From a virus: 38,487 nt of DNA. Both the position numbers and the translations under genes were made by a program. The stretch lies in the IMG/VR virus record IMGVR_UViG_3300035180_001524, positions 1-38,487 of that record; one strand, 5' to 3'. Below the pieces are notes generated by a model. That model was not told the DNA's origin and searched no databases. It saw only the letters and a program-made list of their open reading frames with translations. Below, piece after piece: positions 6,675 through 14,968 of this stretch. Position 1 is the stretch's first letter. Every line of letters starts with the position of its first letter.

Positions 6675-7354
6675 ACGAGGAAAGGGTCTGGGCGAAATGC
6701 CCTTTGGAGATCGCGAACACCGCAGTCTGGGTAGCTCGGGAGTACGGCCTCAGCTTTGGATGGTCACGGCTGATCCCGCGAGACGGCGACGGCTGGATCG
6801 AAGGCGAGGCGCGTCCGAGTCTGCTGGACATTCAGGCGCATGCTCCAAACTGCGACAACGACTCGGACATCGGCGAAATGAAGTTCAGCTACTGCGCGGG
6901 CGATTATACCGTATACTTCGAGACGAAGGGCGGGAACACGGAGATCAGCGTCAGCTCGCTTAGAACGGGCAGACACACGACGCGCGCAGTTACAATCCGA
7001 CGCGACAACGGCGACATCGTGCGCGGAGTATCGCAGGATGGGCGGACGGAGTACGACGTGAACGTCTCGGCGTGGAGGCCACGACACGTTCTCGCCTGGG
7101 AGCGCGCCTGGCGCTCCCTACGCATCAAAGTGCCGCAGTTCCCAGCGATGCTCCGGCAGGAGACGTTTACCTACGGGAAGGACGAATGGCCTGAGGACCC
7201 GTTGAGGCTAGAGTTCGTGAAGGTCATCATCCCGTGCGGAGCGAAACCTACGATGCCGGAGCTGCTCACGATGCTCGGAATGGCCGACAGCGTAACGATC
7301 TACGACGAGGACGGCCTGGATTATCCGGTATGTATCACGGATAAGCGCTGGTAA
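6671..7354 (+). CDS. Hypothetical protein, member A of a three-gene paralogous family
   Basis: The 227-residue product starts MNEERVWAKCPLEIANTAVWV and contains a central beta-rich region, the block WRPRHVLAWERAWRSL, an FPAML stretch and a C-terminal WPEDPLRLEFVKVIIP block. The same blocks occur in the products at 7478-8155 and 33248-33925. No known family is recognised. The ATG at 6671 overlaps the upstream stop and matches the N-termini of both paralogues; the frame is open far upstream but that is a shadow of the previous genes. The regular Trp/His block suggests a conserved enzymatic or ligand-binding core, but that is only inference. Confidence 0.7.
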   Translation: MNEERVWAKCPLEIANTAVWVAREYGLSFGWSRLIPRDGDGWIEGEARPSLLDIQAHAPNCDNDSDIGEMKFSYCAGDYTVYFETKGGNTEISVSSLRTGRHTTRAVTIRRDNGDIVRGVSQDGRTEYDVNVSAWRPRHVLAWERAWRSLRIKVPQFPAMLRQETFTYGKDEWPEDPLRLEFVKVIIPCGAKPTMPELLTMLGMADSVTIYDEDGLDYPVCITDKRW

Positions 7355-7366
7355 ATGGTATGGATT

Positions 7367-7477
7367 GCTATCGTCATATGTCAGGCGTGCGGTCGTCCGC
7401 TGATCGATAGGACCGTCCATTGTCGCTGCCGAACTACGAGGCATACGGGTCAAGATGGGGATCGAGGAGGCGATGGG
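7367..7477 (+). pseudogene. Duplication scar: remnants of three neighbouring genes
   Basis: Three fragments are joined here. Bases about 7367-7411 encode VICQACGRPLID, matching the N-terminus of the zinc-ribbon gene at 8155 (VCPACGRPLIE). Bases 7424-7449 are identical to 6134-6159, the 3' end of the DUF7694-like gene. Bases 7450-7477 match 6643-6670, the 3' end of the nuclease-like gene. The order is that expected from tandem duplication of the block from the DUF7694 end to the zinc gene, followed by a deletion of about 480 bases in the second copy. Confidence 0.8.
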
Positions 7478-8155
7478 ATGAACCAGGAGGACGCCTGGGC
7501 GAACTGCCCGCTGGCAATGGCGAACGCGGCGCTGCGGATCGCGCGCGAGTACTGGGACGTCTGGGAACTGTCCAAGGCGCTGCCACCACGTGGACTACTC
7601 TGGTCCCCTGAGGACCGCCGCCCGACGATCGCCGAGATCGAGGACGCGATACCGGCTGATGAGCTGAGAGCGCGACAGTCCTCCCTGTTCATCGAGCGGC
7701 AGGGGCCGATCTATCGGCTGGCATTTACCGAGCGCCCTCCTTCTCCCTCTATTGTCGTGGCTGGCACCGAGGACGGGCAGAACCTGAGCTACACTGTCCG
7801 GGTATACAGAATGCGCGGGCAGGTTGCGTGGGGACAGCGCGAGGGAGACGACTACCGGTGCTACGCCGACGACACGGCGTGGAAGGCGTGCCATGTTCAG
7901 GTTTGGAACGGTGCCTGGCACACGCTCGGAATCGAGCCGCCGCCATTCCCCGGCAAACTGCAGCCCTGGCGTTTCGACTACGCCGGCCATTGGCCGGAAG
8001 ACCCGGAGAGCCTGAAATATGCGACTGTGATGATCCCGCCGTCCGCGCACCTTGTGGCAAACGATCTATTGCAGGCGATTGGATACGCAGACCGGGTGCT
8101 GATGGTAACCGAGGACGGCTACCACATTCAGGTTGCGTTCGACACGACCTGGTGA
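7478..8155 (+). CDS. Hypothetical protein, member B of the three-gene paralogous family
   Basis: The 225-residue product starts MNQEDAWANCPLAMANAALRI and shares blocks with its upstream neighbour and with the minus-strand gene at 33248: an ANAALRIAREY helix, RRPTIAEIE, VQVWNGAWHTLGI, PPFPGKLQPW and HWPEDPESLKYATVMIPP. The ATG at 7478 has GGAGG upstream, a signal inherited from the duplicated end of the nuclease-like gene. The copies have diverged strongly at protein level, whereas the scar between them still shows exact 26-base identity, so the scar may be younger or repaired by recombination. The function is unknown. Confidence 0.7.
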   Translation: MNQEDAWANCPLAMANAALRIAREYWDVWELSKALPPRGLLWSPEDRRPTIAEIEDAIPADELRARQSSLFIERQGPIYRLAFTERPPSPSIVVAGTEDGQNLSYTVRVYRMRGQVAWGQREGDDYRCYADDTAWKACHVQVWNGAWHTLGIEPPPFPGKLQPWRFDYAGHWPEDPESLKYATVMIPPSAHLVANDLLQAIGYADRVLMVTEDGYHIQVAFDTTW

Positions 8156-8418
8156 TGCACCGGCTTCCGCTCCTCGTCTGCCCGGCCTGCGGTCGCCCGC
8201 TGATCGAGCGGGAGGGTAACGGCATGCTGGCGGTACATGTCCATGATGAGCGGGAGGACCCGTACACAGGCGTCAGGACGGGCCGTTGCCCGGACGGACA
8301 CTGCAACCGGTACGTCCGCTGGGACCATCGGATGCTCGTCTGCGCCATCATTTCGCAAATGCGTCTGATAGATTTGCAGATAGTGCTTGACAAACGCGGC
8401 AGGGTTCGCGTAGAATAG
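8155..8418 (+). CDS. Small zinc-ribbon protein
   Basis: The 87-residue product has CPACGRPLIE near the N-terminus and a second cysteine pair in RCPDGHCNRYVRW, forming a likely treble-clef or zinc-ribbon. The C-terminal third (MLVCAIISQMRLIDLQIVL) is hydrophobic and could be a packed helix. The ATG shares one base with the preceding TGA. The 3' end of the gene contains the late promoter at 8387-8416, and its TAG stop overlaps the promoter's -10 box. A truncated copy of its 5' end lies at 7367-7411. Confidence 0.65.
   Translation: MHRLPLLVCPACGRPLIEREGNGMLAVHVHDEREDPYTGVRTGRCPDGHCNRYVRWDHRMLVCAIISQMRLIDLQIVLDKRGRVRVE
8387..8416 (+). promoter_or_regulatory. Sigma70-type promoter for the structural operon
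   Basis: TTGACA at 8387-8392 and TAGAAT at 8411-8416 are 18 bases apart. The start site would be near 8423. It lies inside the end of the zinc-ribbon gene and drives the terminase, head and tail genes. Confidence 0.85.
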
Positions 8419-8435
8419 CACGACAATCAAACATT

Positions 8436-8491
8436 GGCGGCTTTGCGAAGCCTCGCCGAGGGCCGACGCCCCCGGAGGGGCTTCTGTCGTT
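8436..8491 (+). ncRNA. Promoter-proximal structured RNA, copy 1 (ahead of terS)
   Basis: The element starts about 13 nt after the predicted transcription start. Stem P1 is GGCGGC (8436-8441) with GTCGTT (8486-8491); then an internal loop TTTGC opposite a single T; then stem P2 GAAGCCTC (8447-8454) with GGGGCTTC (8477-8484); then an inner G+C hairpin. A second fold is possible, GGCTT-TGCG-AAGCC, a UNCG-type tetraloop hairpin that competes for the same strand. The homologous element at 27149-27206 keeps both stems with compensatory changes. Confidence 0.7.
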
Positions 8492-8523
8492 TCTGGGTAG
8501 GCTGGAGGTAGGAGAAGTTTAGA

Positions 8524-8928
8524 ATGACGAACTATACCACAGAAAGGCCTTGGTGGGGGCGTTTCTTTCAGGCGCTCGCGGACACAGGCATTGTGACGGA
8601 TGCGGCGGCGGCGGCTGGGATAACCCGCATGACAGTCTATCAATACCGCCATAACAACCCAGAGTTCGCGCGCCGATGGGCGGAGGCTGAACAGCGCGGC
8701 ATAGACATGCTGGAGGACGTGGCCTATAGGCGGGCCCGCGAATCGAGCGACACTCTGCTGATCTTCCTGCTCAAGCACAAGCGCCCGAACGTCTACAACC
8801 CGCCCGTTCGATCACAGGTAGAAATGGATGTCGCTGCCCTATCCGACGACGAGCTTCGACAGCGTATCGCGGAGCTTGAGGGAACAGTACTATCTACGGC
8901 TGCTGGCAAAGAAACTGTCTGCGAGTGA
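8524..8928 (+). CDS. terS: Terminase small subunit
   Basis: The 134-residue protein has an N-terminal helix-turn-helix (GIVTDAAAAAGITRMTVYQYR), a central helical hairpin rich in Glu/Arg (FARRWAEAEQRGIDMLEDVAYRRA), and a C-terminal helix (DDELRQRIAELEGT). This is the usual layout of small terminase subunits that recognise the packaging site and assemble as a ring; the residues DTLLIFLLKHKRPNVYNP are typical of the family. It is the first gene after the late promoter and structured leader, with AGGTAGGAG upstream, and overlaps terL by about 100 bases. Confidence 0.85.
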   Translation: MTNYTTERPWWGRFFQALADTGIVTDAAAAAGITRMTVYQYRHNNPEFARRWAEAEQRGIDMLEDVAYRRARESSDTLLIFLLKHKRPNVYNPPVRSQVEMDVAALSDDELRQRIAELEGTVLSTAAGKETVCE

Positions 8929-10252
8929 TGCGAGTTATGCTGACTGGCTGCTGCAGACGTACCCACATGGCTGGTACCTGCCGCGGCACATTCGGCGAGT
9001 GGCGCGCGACGTGGATGACGTTCTGCAGGGCCGATGCGACCGCCTAGCAGTCAAGATGCCGCCGCGGCACGGGAAAACGGAGAATGTGACCGTCAGGTTG
9101 GCGGTGCGGATGCTTGAGCTGGACCCTGCCGCGAACATGCTGATCAGTGGCTATAACGAGCGGTTCGCGCGGCGGCTGGGGCGCAAGGCGAGGAACCTCG
9201 CACAGGGCCGGATTGCGATTGCGCAGGACAGCACGGCGGCGGACGAGTGGCACACGACCGCAGGCGGCGTGCTGATGACACGTGGGATGGGCAGTCCGCC
9301 TACCGGCACTGGGTTCAGGCTGATCGTAATCGACGACCCGATCAGGAGCCGGGAGGACGCCGAGAGTGACGTCAAACGCGAAGCGGCGTGGGACCATTAC
9401 ACGGACGACCTGCTGACGCGCTTGGAGCCCGGCGGCGCGATCGTGATCGTGATGACGCCCTGGCACGAGGATGGGCTGGACGCGCGGGCGATTGCGAGCG
9501 AGCCGGATAGGTGGCGGGTGCTGAGCCTTCCTGCTCTCGCCAAGCCGGACGATCCGCTGGGGAGGGCCCCCGGCGAGGCGTTGTGGCCGGAGCGTTACGA
9601 TCGTGATGCGTTGCTACGTATCAAGGCGATCATGGACCAGAACGATGGCGAACGATCATTCGAGGCGCTCTACCAGCAGAACCCTCAACCGCGAGACGGG
9701 TCGATCTTCAAGCCGGACCGAGTTCGAATCGTGGACGATCCGCCGGCGGCTCCTGTCGCTTTGTGCAGGGCGTGGGACTTCGCGGCGACTGCAGGCGGAG
9801 GCGACTACACGGTGGGCGTGCTGATGTGTCGGGCGGCGGACGGGTCGTTCGGAGTGCTCGACGTCGTTCGCGGGCGGTGGGCCCCCGACGAGCGAGACGC
9901 GCAGATGCGTCGGGCGGCGGAGGTCGACGGGCGCGCGGCGCTGATCCGCATTCCTCAGGACCCCGGGCAGGCCGGTAAGGACCAGATACTGCACATGGCG
10001 CGAATGCTGGCAGGATGCAACATGCGATCGGCTCCGGTGACAGGCGCGAAGGAGGTCAGGGCCTCCGGGTTCGCCTCGCAGGTCAACGCTGGCAATGTCT
10101 GGGCGATCCGCGGCGCGTGGAACCATGCGTACTTGTCGGAGTTGCGCTCCTTTAGGGAGGGTTGCTTGCACGACGACCAGGTGGACGCGAGCGCGGACGC
10201 ATTCGCGGAGTTGGCCGGGGCGCGCCGGATGCGCGTGTTGGGGGACGACTGA
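8828..10252 (+). CDS. terL: Terminase large subunit
   Basis: The 474-residue packaging motor has an ATPase domain with Walker A MPPRHGKT at 77-84 and Walker B LIVIDD at 165-170, the coupling-type segment VIVMTPWHEDG at 206-216, and a C-terminal RNase H-like nuclease with Asp317 (RAWDFAA), Asp326 (GGGDYTVG) and the HDDQVDASADAF block at 448-459. The start is uncertain: the ATG at 8828 lies about 100 bases inside terS and lacks a clear ribosome site, and a TTG near 8876 in front of REQYYLRLL is an alternative. The family match is clear either way. The next small gene starts right after the stop. Confidence 0.92.
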   Translation: MSLPYPTTSFDSVSRSLREQYYLRLLAKKLSASDASYADWLLQTYPHGWYLPRHIRRVARDVDDVLQGRCDRLAVKMPPRHGKTENVTVRLAVRMLELDPAANMLISGYNERFARRLGRKARNLAQGRIAIAQDSTAADEWHTTAGGVLMTRGMGSPPTGTGFRLIVIDDPIRSREDAESDVKREAAWDHYTDDLLTRLEPGGAIVIVMTPWHEDGLDARAIASEPDRWRVLSLPALAKPDDPLGRAPGEALWPERYDRDALLRIKAIMDQNDGERSFEALYQQNPQPRDGSIFKPDRVRIVDDPPAAPVALCRAWDFAATAGGGDYTVGVLMCRAADGSFGVLDVVRGRWAPDERDAQMRRAAEVDGRAALIRIPQDPGQAGKDQILHMARMLAGCNMRSAPVTGAKEVRASGFASQVNAGNVWAIRGAWNHAYLSELRSFREGCLHDDQVDASADAFAELAGARRMRVLGDD

Positions 10253-10372
10253 ATGCAGGCCCCGATCCTCTGGGCGATGGTGCAGTTCGCAGGCGGTCTC
10301 GTCGTGATCGGCGCAGCCTGCCTGCTCGTGCTCATTGCCGCGATCTGGCTACGCGGATGGATAGGCCGATGA
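10253..10372 (+). CDS. 39-residue single-TM protein between terL and portal
   Basis: This tiny gene begins at the base after the terL stop and its TGA overlaps the portal ATG (ATGA). The product is MQAPILWAMVQF followed by a continuous hydrophobic helix and the basic tail WLRGWIGR, the charge pattern of an inner-membrane protein with the C-terminus in the cytoplasm. Tight packing on both sides supports it being translated. The function is unknown; tiny TM proteins at this position are not a standard head-gene component, so it may be a moron or a translation-coupling peptide. Confidence 0.6.
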   Translation: MQAPILWAMVQFAGGLVVIGAACLLVLIAAIWLRGWIGR

Positions 10373-11790
10373 GCGTGCGCGACACATTGCGAGCCGGATT
10401 GAAGGGGTTCCGCTGGTCGGGTATCGGCGGGCAGGACCAGGCGTCGTACAACGTTCGGCGACGGCAGAATCTCCTTTACTGGTCCCTGCCCGGCACGCAG
10501 CTGGACTACGTCCAGAAGGCCGGAGACCTCTGGAAGAACAGCATTGTCGGCATATGCCTCAACTGGTGGATGCTCTCGTTCCCCGAGGCGCGATGCATGC
10601 CGCAGCGACTGCACCCTGACGGCGAGACGGTCGAGTGGCTACCGATGCACCCGCTGGCGCAGCTCCTGCAGCGGCCCGCGCCGCGGTGGGGCGGGCGTCG
10701 CCTCTGGAAGGCGACCGTGCTCTCGTACCTGTGCGATGGGAACGCTTACTGGCTCAAGGTGCGCGCGAACAATGGCCGCCCGGTCGAGTTGCGATGGGTA
10801 CCCCATTTCCAAATGGAACCGCGATGGCCGTCAGACGGTTCGGCAGAGGTCACCCACTACGAGCAGTACGTCGACGGGTCGTGGATCAAGCACCCGGTCG
10901 AGGACGTGGTCCATTTCAGGTTTGGCGTGGACCCGGATTGTGTGCGCAAAGGCCTGAGCCCGCTCAAACAGCAGTTGAGGCAGGTGTTTTCGGACAACGA
11001 GTACAGCACAGTCATAAGCGCGCTCATCGAGAACTTCATGATGACACCGTTCGTGATCGGTCCAAGGGAAAGCGGCATCTCCGGCCTCGATGATGACGAG
11101 GCGGCGCGGTTCACGCGGGCACTCCGCGCGCGGACGACGGGGGATCGACGCGGTGAGCCTATCTTCATGGCGGAACCGTTTGAGATCGAGAAGCTCGGGT
11201 TCTCGCCGGACCAGATGGCGGTGCAGGTCCTGAACAATCAATGGACGAGCCGGGTCTGCGCGGCGCTCATGCTGGACCCGATGGTGGTCGGCCTGCCGAG
11301 CGAGACGAACACGCATTACGACAACAGGGAGCAGGCGGAATCCGGCGCGTGGTACAACGGTGTCCTCCCAGTGATGGCGGAGCTCTCGGAGGAGCTCGAC
11401 CTTCAGCTATTGCCCGACTTCGAGCGCGACCAGAGCGTGCAGATGTGGTTCGACACGCGGAACGTGCGCGCACTGCAGCCGGATGAGGACGCGCGGGCAA
11501 AACGTCTGGTGCTTGCCGCCGGCGGCCCTATCATAACGCCGAACGAGGCGCGGTTGCACCTGGACCTGGACCCGGTGCCGGACGGCGATGAACTTCGCTC
11601 CAAGGGCCCGGACCTTTCGCAGTTTGCCCAGGGCGTCCCAGACGCGGCCGAGGCGGCGGGCCGGAGCAAGGCGGCTAAGGCGGTTGATTCGTCAGATGAT
11701 GGGTCAGATGATCAGCCCAGCAGGGAGCCGGTGGATTGGGCCGAGCGGGTGATTCGCGAGATCGAGGCGCTCGATGCGGTCGGAGCGTAG
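10369..11790 (+). CDS. Portal protein, HK97/lambda-type phage portal family
   Basis: The 473-residue product forms the dodecameric ring through which DNA enters the capsid. Recognisable portal features are a YWSLPGTQLDY motif near residue 41, an N-terminal domain with PMHPLAQLLQRP, the block GNAYWLKVRANNGRPVELRWVP, the VHFRFGVDP motif, the segment SRVCAALMLDPMVVGLPSETN, and GGPIITPNEARLHLDLDPVP near the C-terminus. The tail is low-complexity and acidic. The start at 10369 is preferred because it overlaps the preceding stop and puts MSVRDTLRAGL at the N-terminus; the longer frame upstream is inside terL. Confidence 0.9.
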   Translation: MSVRDTLRAGLKGFRWSGIGGQDQASYNVRRRQNLLYWSLPGTQLDYVQKAGDLWKNSIVGICLNWWMLSFPEARCMPQRLHPDGETVEWLPMHPLAQLLQRPAPRWGGRRLWKATVLSYLCDGNAYWLKVRANNGRPVELRWVPHFQMEPRWPSDGSAEVTHYEQYVDGSWIKHPVEDVVHFRFGVDPDCVRKGLSPLKQQLRQVFSDNEYSTVISALIENFMMTPFVIGPRESGISGLDDDEAARFTRALRARTTGDRRGEPIFMAEPFEIEKLGFSPDQMAVQVLNNQWTSRVCAALMLDPMVVGLPSETNTHYDNREQAESGAWYNGVLPVMAELSEELDLQLLPDFERDQSVQMWFDTRNVRALQPDEDARAKRLVLAAGGPIITPNEARLHLDLDPVPDGDELRSKGPDLSQFAQGVPDAAEAAGRSKAAKAVDSSDDGSDDQPSREPVDWAERVIREIEALDAVGA

Positions 11791-12820
11791 AGCCGCGCGC
11801 GACTGGACGCCGGAGGAGTACCGCGCGTTGCTCGTGGCGGCCCGGCGGAGGCAACTCGTCCTAACGCGCGATAACCTGCGCCGGCTCATGGGCACGTACG
11901 ACGCCGCGGCCCGCGAGATCGCTCTTCAGATAGAGGTGCTGGGCGAGGGACTGTTCACAGACGAGCAGATGATCAACAACGCGCGGCTACAGGAGCTACT
12001 CGCCGGGATTGATAAGCAGTTGCAGATACTGTCGAGCGACTATGCCGATCTACTCGACGCCGGGATGCTGGAGCTGGCGCAGGCGGCGGCGGACAGGGCG
12101 GAGCAGGTGGCGGAGATGGTATGGAGCCGAGACGTCGACCCGACGTTGATCGCCGAGATGGACCGGACCTGGAAGCTGAGCGACGGAGCGCATGTTACGG
12201 TGCGGTTCGGGAGACTTGCGCAACATACGGTCGAGGGCCTCGCGGCCCGGTACTACTCGGATGGTATCGCATTGAGCACGAGGCTACACAATCTGAGTGA
12301 CCTCGGCTATAAGGCCGTCGAGAACTCGATCCTGCAGAGCGTGGCGGAACAGTTGAGTGCGGCGCAGACGGCGGACAGGGTGCACGACGCCTTGACGGGA
12401 GCGGGCGAGGACTCGCCGTGGTGGGTGGCGATGCGGATCGCGCGAACGGAGCTCATTCAGGCGCACAGGGCAACAACGAACGTTGCCGCGGTGGACCGGC
12501 AGACGGGCGAGCTGAAACCCTACCTGCTTGGGATCGGCTGGGCGTTGTCGGCAGGTCACCCGGAGCCCGACATATGCGACGTCTACGCCGCACACGACAG
12601 CGGCCTCGGGCCGGGGGTCTACCGACCTGATGATGTACCGATCAGTCACCCGAACTGCATCTGCTCGACGTACCAGGTGCTGAAGGCGGCCCCGAACCTA
12701 TACCCGCCGAGGATGGAGCCGCAGGTCGACGAGGTTCCGACGACGCAGCTAGACTACTATGCGCGGCAGGGTGACGGCCCGGCGAGCGCCGCGTTGGACG
12801 CACGACCGGCAGAGCAGTAG
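11774..12820 (+). CDS. MuF-like head morphogenesis (minor capsid) protein
   Basis: The 348-residue protein has a helical N-terminal two thirds and the typical C-terminal Mu-F domain: ARTELIQAHRATT, followed by LGIGWALSAGHPEPDICDVYA, and SHPNCICSTYQVL, whose His292, Cys295 and Cys297 match the conserved HPNCxC block. MuF-domain proteins bind at the portal and are packaged in a few copies per virion; some carry a C-terminal toxin, but no extra domain follows here (about 50 residues remain). It overlaps the portal gene by 17 bases and precedes the protease. Confidence 0.88.
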   Translation: MRSERRAARDWTPEEYRALLVAARRRQLVLTRDNLRRLMGTYDAAAREIALQIEVLGEGLFTDEQMINNARLQELLAGIDKQLQILSSDYADLLDAGMLELAQAAADRAEQVAEMVWSRDVDPTLIAEMDRTWKLSDGAHVTVRFGRLAQHTVEGLAARYYSDGIALSTRLHNLSDLGYKAVENSILQSVAEQLSAAQTADRVHDALTGAGEDSPWWVAMRIARTELIQAHRATTNVAAVDRQTGELKPYLLGIGWALSAGHPEPDICDVYAAHDSGLGPGVYRPDDVPISHPNCICSTYQVLKAAPNLYPPRMEPQVDEVPTTQLDYYARQGDGPASAALDARPAEQ

Positions 12821-12854
12821 TGCGCCGGGTGCTGGCAGATATGAGAGGTGCGGG

Positions 12855-13655
12855 ATGCAACCACTGCCACTGAGTAAGTTCTACGTTCTGAAAGACGTTC
12901 AGATCGACGACAACCAGATCGCGGGAGCCGCGGCGGTCATGGGCAACATGGACCGACAGGGCGACGTGCTCTATCCCGGGTGCTGGCGCGGTGCGTTGAA
13001 GGACTTCCGCGCGTCCGGGTTCGTGGCGGTCGGGCACGACTGGAGCAGCCTCCCGGTGGCCATGCCCGTCGAGGCGGCGGAGCGCGGCGGCGAGCTCCTC
13101 TGCAAGGCGGAGTTTCACTCGACGCCGGAGGGACAGGCGGCCCGACAGGTCTGCGCGGAGCGGATGCAGCGGGGCCTCTCCGTGGGCCTTTCCGTGGGGT
13201 TCATGCCGGATTACGACTCCGGTGTGCACTATTTCGAGAATGGCAAAGCGCTCCTGCAGCACGCCGAGCAGTCCGGCGCGCCGATGGACCTGTTCGACGC
13301 CCCGGGGATCGCGCGATGTAAGGGGCAATGCCGGGGGATCAGCAAGATCGCCGAGTTCTACGAGTTCTCGATCGTTCCCGTTCCGGCCAACCCGAAGGCG
13401 GTGGCCTCGGCGGTCAAGAGCATTGAGACGGTCCGCGAGTTCGAGGAGTTCTTGCGGGACGCAGGATTCTCCCGGAAACAGGCGGTCGCCATAGCACTAC
13501 ACGGGTACCCGCAGCGAGATGCTGGCGAGGAGGACGACCCGGACGACACTGATGCAGCCGCTCTCGCGCTCAAGCGGGAGCAACGACTTCGCGACCTCGT
13601 TCGGCGCGGCAGGATCGCGCTGGCGGTCGCGCGAGGAGCTTACCTAGATGAGTAA
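12855..13655 (+). CDS. HK97-family prohead protease
   Basis: The 266-residue protein belongs to the phage prohead protease (S78) family that cleaves capsid proteins during maturation. Visible features are GNMDRQGDVLYPGCW at about 30-44, the catalytic histidine in VAVGHDWSS (His61), and the catalytic serine in the GLSVGLSVGFM stretch (Ser113 preferred). EFYEFSIVPVPANPKA near residue 180 is the characteristic family block. The C-terminal acidic tail may be the scaffold-like region. The start at 12855 is preceded by GAGAGGTGCGGG. It overlaps the major capsid gene by eight bases. Confidence 0.9.
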   Translation: MQPLPLSKFYVLKDVQIDDNQIAGAAAVMGNMDRQGDVLYPGCWRGALKDFRASGFVAVGHDWSSLPVAMPVEAAERGGELLCKAEFHSTPEGQAARQVCAERMQRGLSVGLSVGFMPDYDSGVHYFENGKALLQHAEQSGAPMDLFDAPGIARCKGQCRGISKIAEFYEFSIVPVPANPKAVASAVKSIETVREFEEFLRDAGFSRKQAVAIALHGYPQRDAGEEDDPDDTDAAALALKREQRLRDLVRRGRIALAVARGAYLDE

Positions 13656-14958
13656 CAAAGCTACGATTGACGCACTGACGGAGCGGTACAACCGCGCCCT
13701 CGCAGGGGTGCAGGAGCTCCAGGCCAAGCATGCCGGCAAGCCAGAGACGTTCACGCCGGATGAGGAGGCCGAGTTCGACAAGCGGATGGCCGACTGCGAC
13801 AGCCTCATCAAGCAGATCGAGCGCTTGCGCAAGGCGGACGAGTTGGAGGCGTGGGGCCAGAAGGTTCCCGAGAACTCGCGGCCCGTGATCGGGAGCGCGC
13901 GGCCTGAGGAGAAGGCCCAGCAGCCGGAGGTCGCGAAGGAACTGAAGCTCGCCTTGTTCCGGCAGCAGGCGCTCGGCACCGGCTACGACGGATCAGCGGC
14001 TCAGCAGGTGGACGCCAAACTGCTGAACAGCCCGGAGGCCAAGGCCTACCAGGCAGACGTACCTACGGGCGGCGGGTTCGCGATTCTGCCGCAGGAGATG
14101 ATCCAAGATTTCCTCCTGCTCATGAAGAACCTAATGTTCGTTCGGCAGTTGGCTACCGTCTACGAGGTGCCGACTGCCGACAGTCTAGGCGTCCCCGCGC
14201 TCGATACCGACCCGTCGGCTACCGACTGGACGGTGGAACTCGGCACCGGCAACGAGGAGACGACCGCAAGCGTCGGCAAGCGCGAGTGGAGGCCTCATCC
14301 GATGGCCAAACTGCTCAAGCTCAGCCGCACGCTCATCCGCAAGGTTCCGAACTTCGAGACGGTGCTGGTGGACCGTCTGGCATACATGGTCGCACTCACC
14401 GAGGAGAACGCGTTCCTGAACGGAAGCGGAGCGAACCAGCCTCTCGGCGTGATGACGCCGTCTGCGCAGGGTATTCCGACGACTCGTGATGTGACCTCCG
14501 CGAGCCCGACTGCGATTGCCGGCGACGACATCATGGGCACCTTCTACAACCTGAAGGCGCAGTATCGCCAGCGGTCGAGCTGGATCATTAGCCGCCCGGT
14601 TGTCGCGTCCGTCCGCAAGCTCAAGGATGCGAACTCCCAGTACATCTGGCAGCCGGGTCTGATGGGGGCCTCGTTCGTGGCGCAGGGCACCGCGCTGACC
14701 GGCGGGACCCCGGACACGCTCATGGGCCGCCCGATCTACGAGTCCGAGCTCATGCCGAGCACGATCGCAGCGAGCCAGTACGTGGCGATCCTTGGCGATT
14801 TCAGCAAATACTGGATCGCCGACGCGCTCACGATGACCCTGCAGGTGCTCTACGAGCTCTACGCGGCCACGAACCAGATTGGCTACGTCTTCCGCAAGGA
14901 GACGGATGGCCTTCCGGTTCTCGGTGAGGCGTTCTCCCGGCTCATCATGCATTCGTAG
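13648..14958 (+). CDS. Major capsid protein, HK97 fold
   Basis: The 436-residue protein has an N-terminal coiled-coil delta domain (about residues 1-75, ALTERYNRALAGVQELQAKHA) likely acting as scaffold, and a mature HK97-fold region starting around residue 130 (GGGFAILPQEM). Conserved blocks are DRLAYMVALTEENAFLNGSG, the NLKAQYRQRSSWIIS segment of the E-loop/P-domain region, and YVAILGDFSKYWIAD at the C-terminus, followed by RKETDGLPVLGEAF. Together with the upstream protease and portal it defines a HK97-like head. The delta domain would be removed by the protease. Two hairpins follow the stop, likely controlling mRNA stability. Confidence 0.92.
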   Translation: MSNKATIDALTERYNRALAGVQELQAKHAGKPETFTPDEEAEFDKRMADCDSLIKQIERLRKADELEAWGQKVPENSRPVIGSARPEEKAQQPEVAKELKLALFRQQALGTGYDGSAAQQVDAKLLNSPEAKAYQADVPTGGGFAILPQEMIQDFLLLMKNLMFVRQLATVYEVPTADSLGVPALDTDPSATDWTVELGTGNEETTASVGKREWRPHPMAKLLKLSRTLIRKVPNFETVLVDRLAYMVALTEENAFLNGSGANQPLGVMTPSAQGIPTTRDVTSASPTAIAGDDIMGTFYNLKAQYRQRSSWIISRPVVASVRKLKDANSQYIWQPGLMGASFVAQGTALTGGTPDTLMGRPIYESELMPSTIAASQYVAILGDFSKYWIADALTMTLQVLYELYAATNQIGYVFRKETDGLPVLGEAFSRLIMHS

Positions 14959-14968
14959 TGCGACTGAC

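Noticed and set aside
7655-7700. A further hammerhead core (CTGATGAG) on the plus strand
   Set aside because: It lies inside a coding gene and has neither a GAAA after stem II nor a stem I ending before it. The CTGATGA near 12618 and the TCATCAG near 16102 fail for the same reasons.
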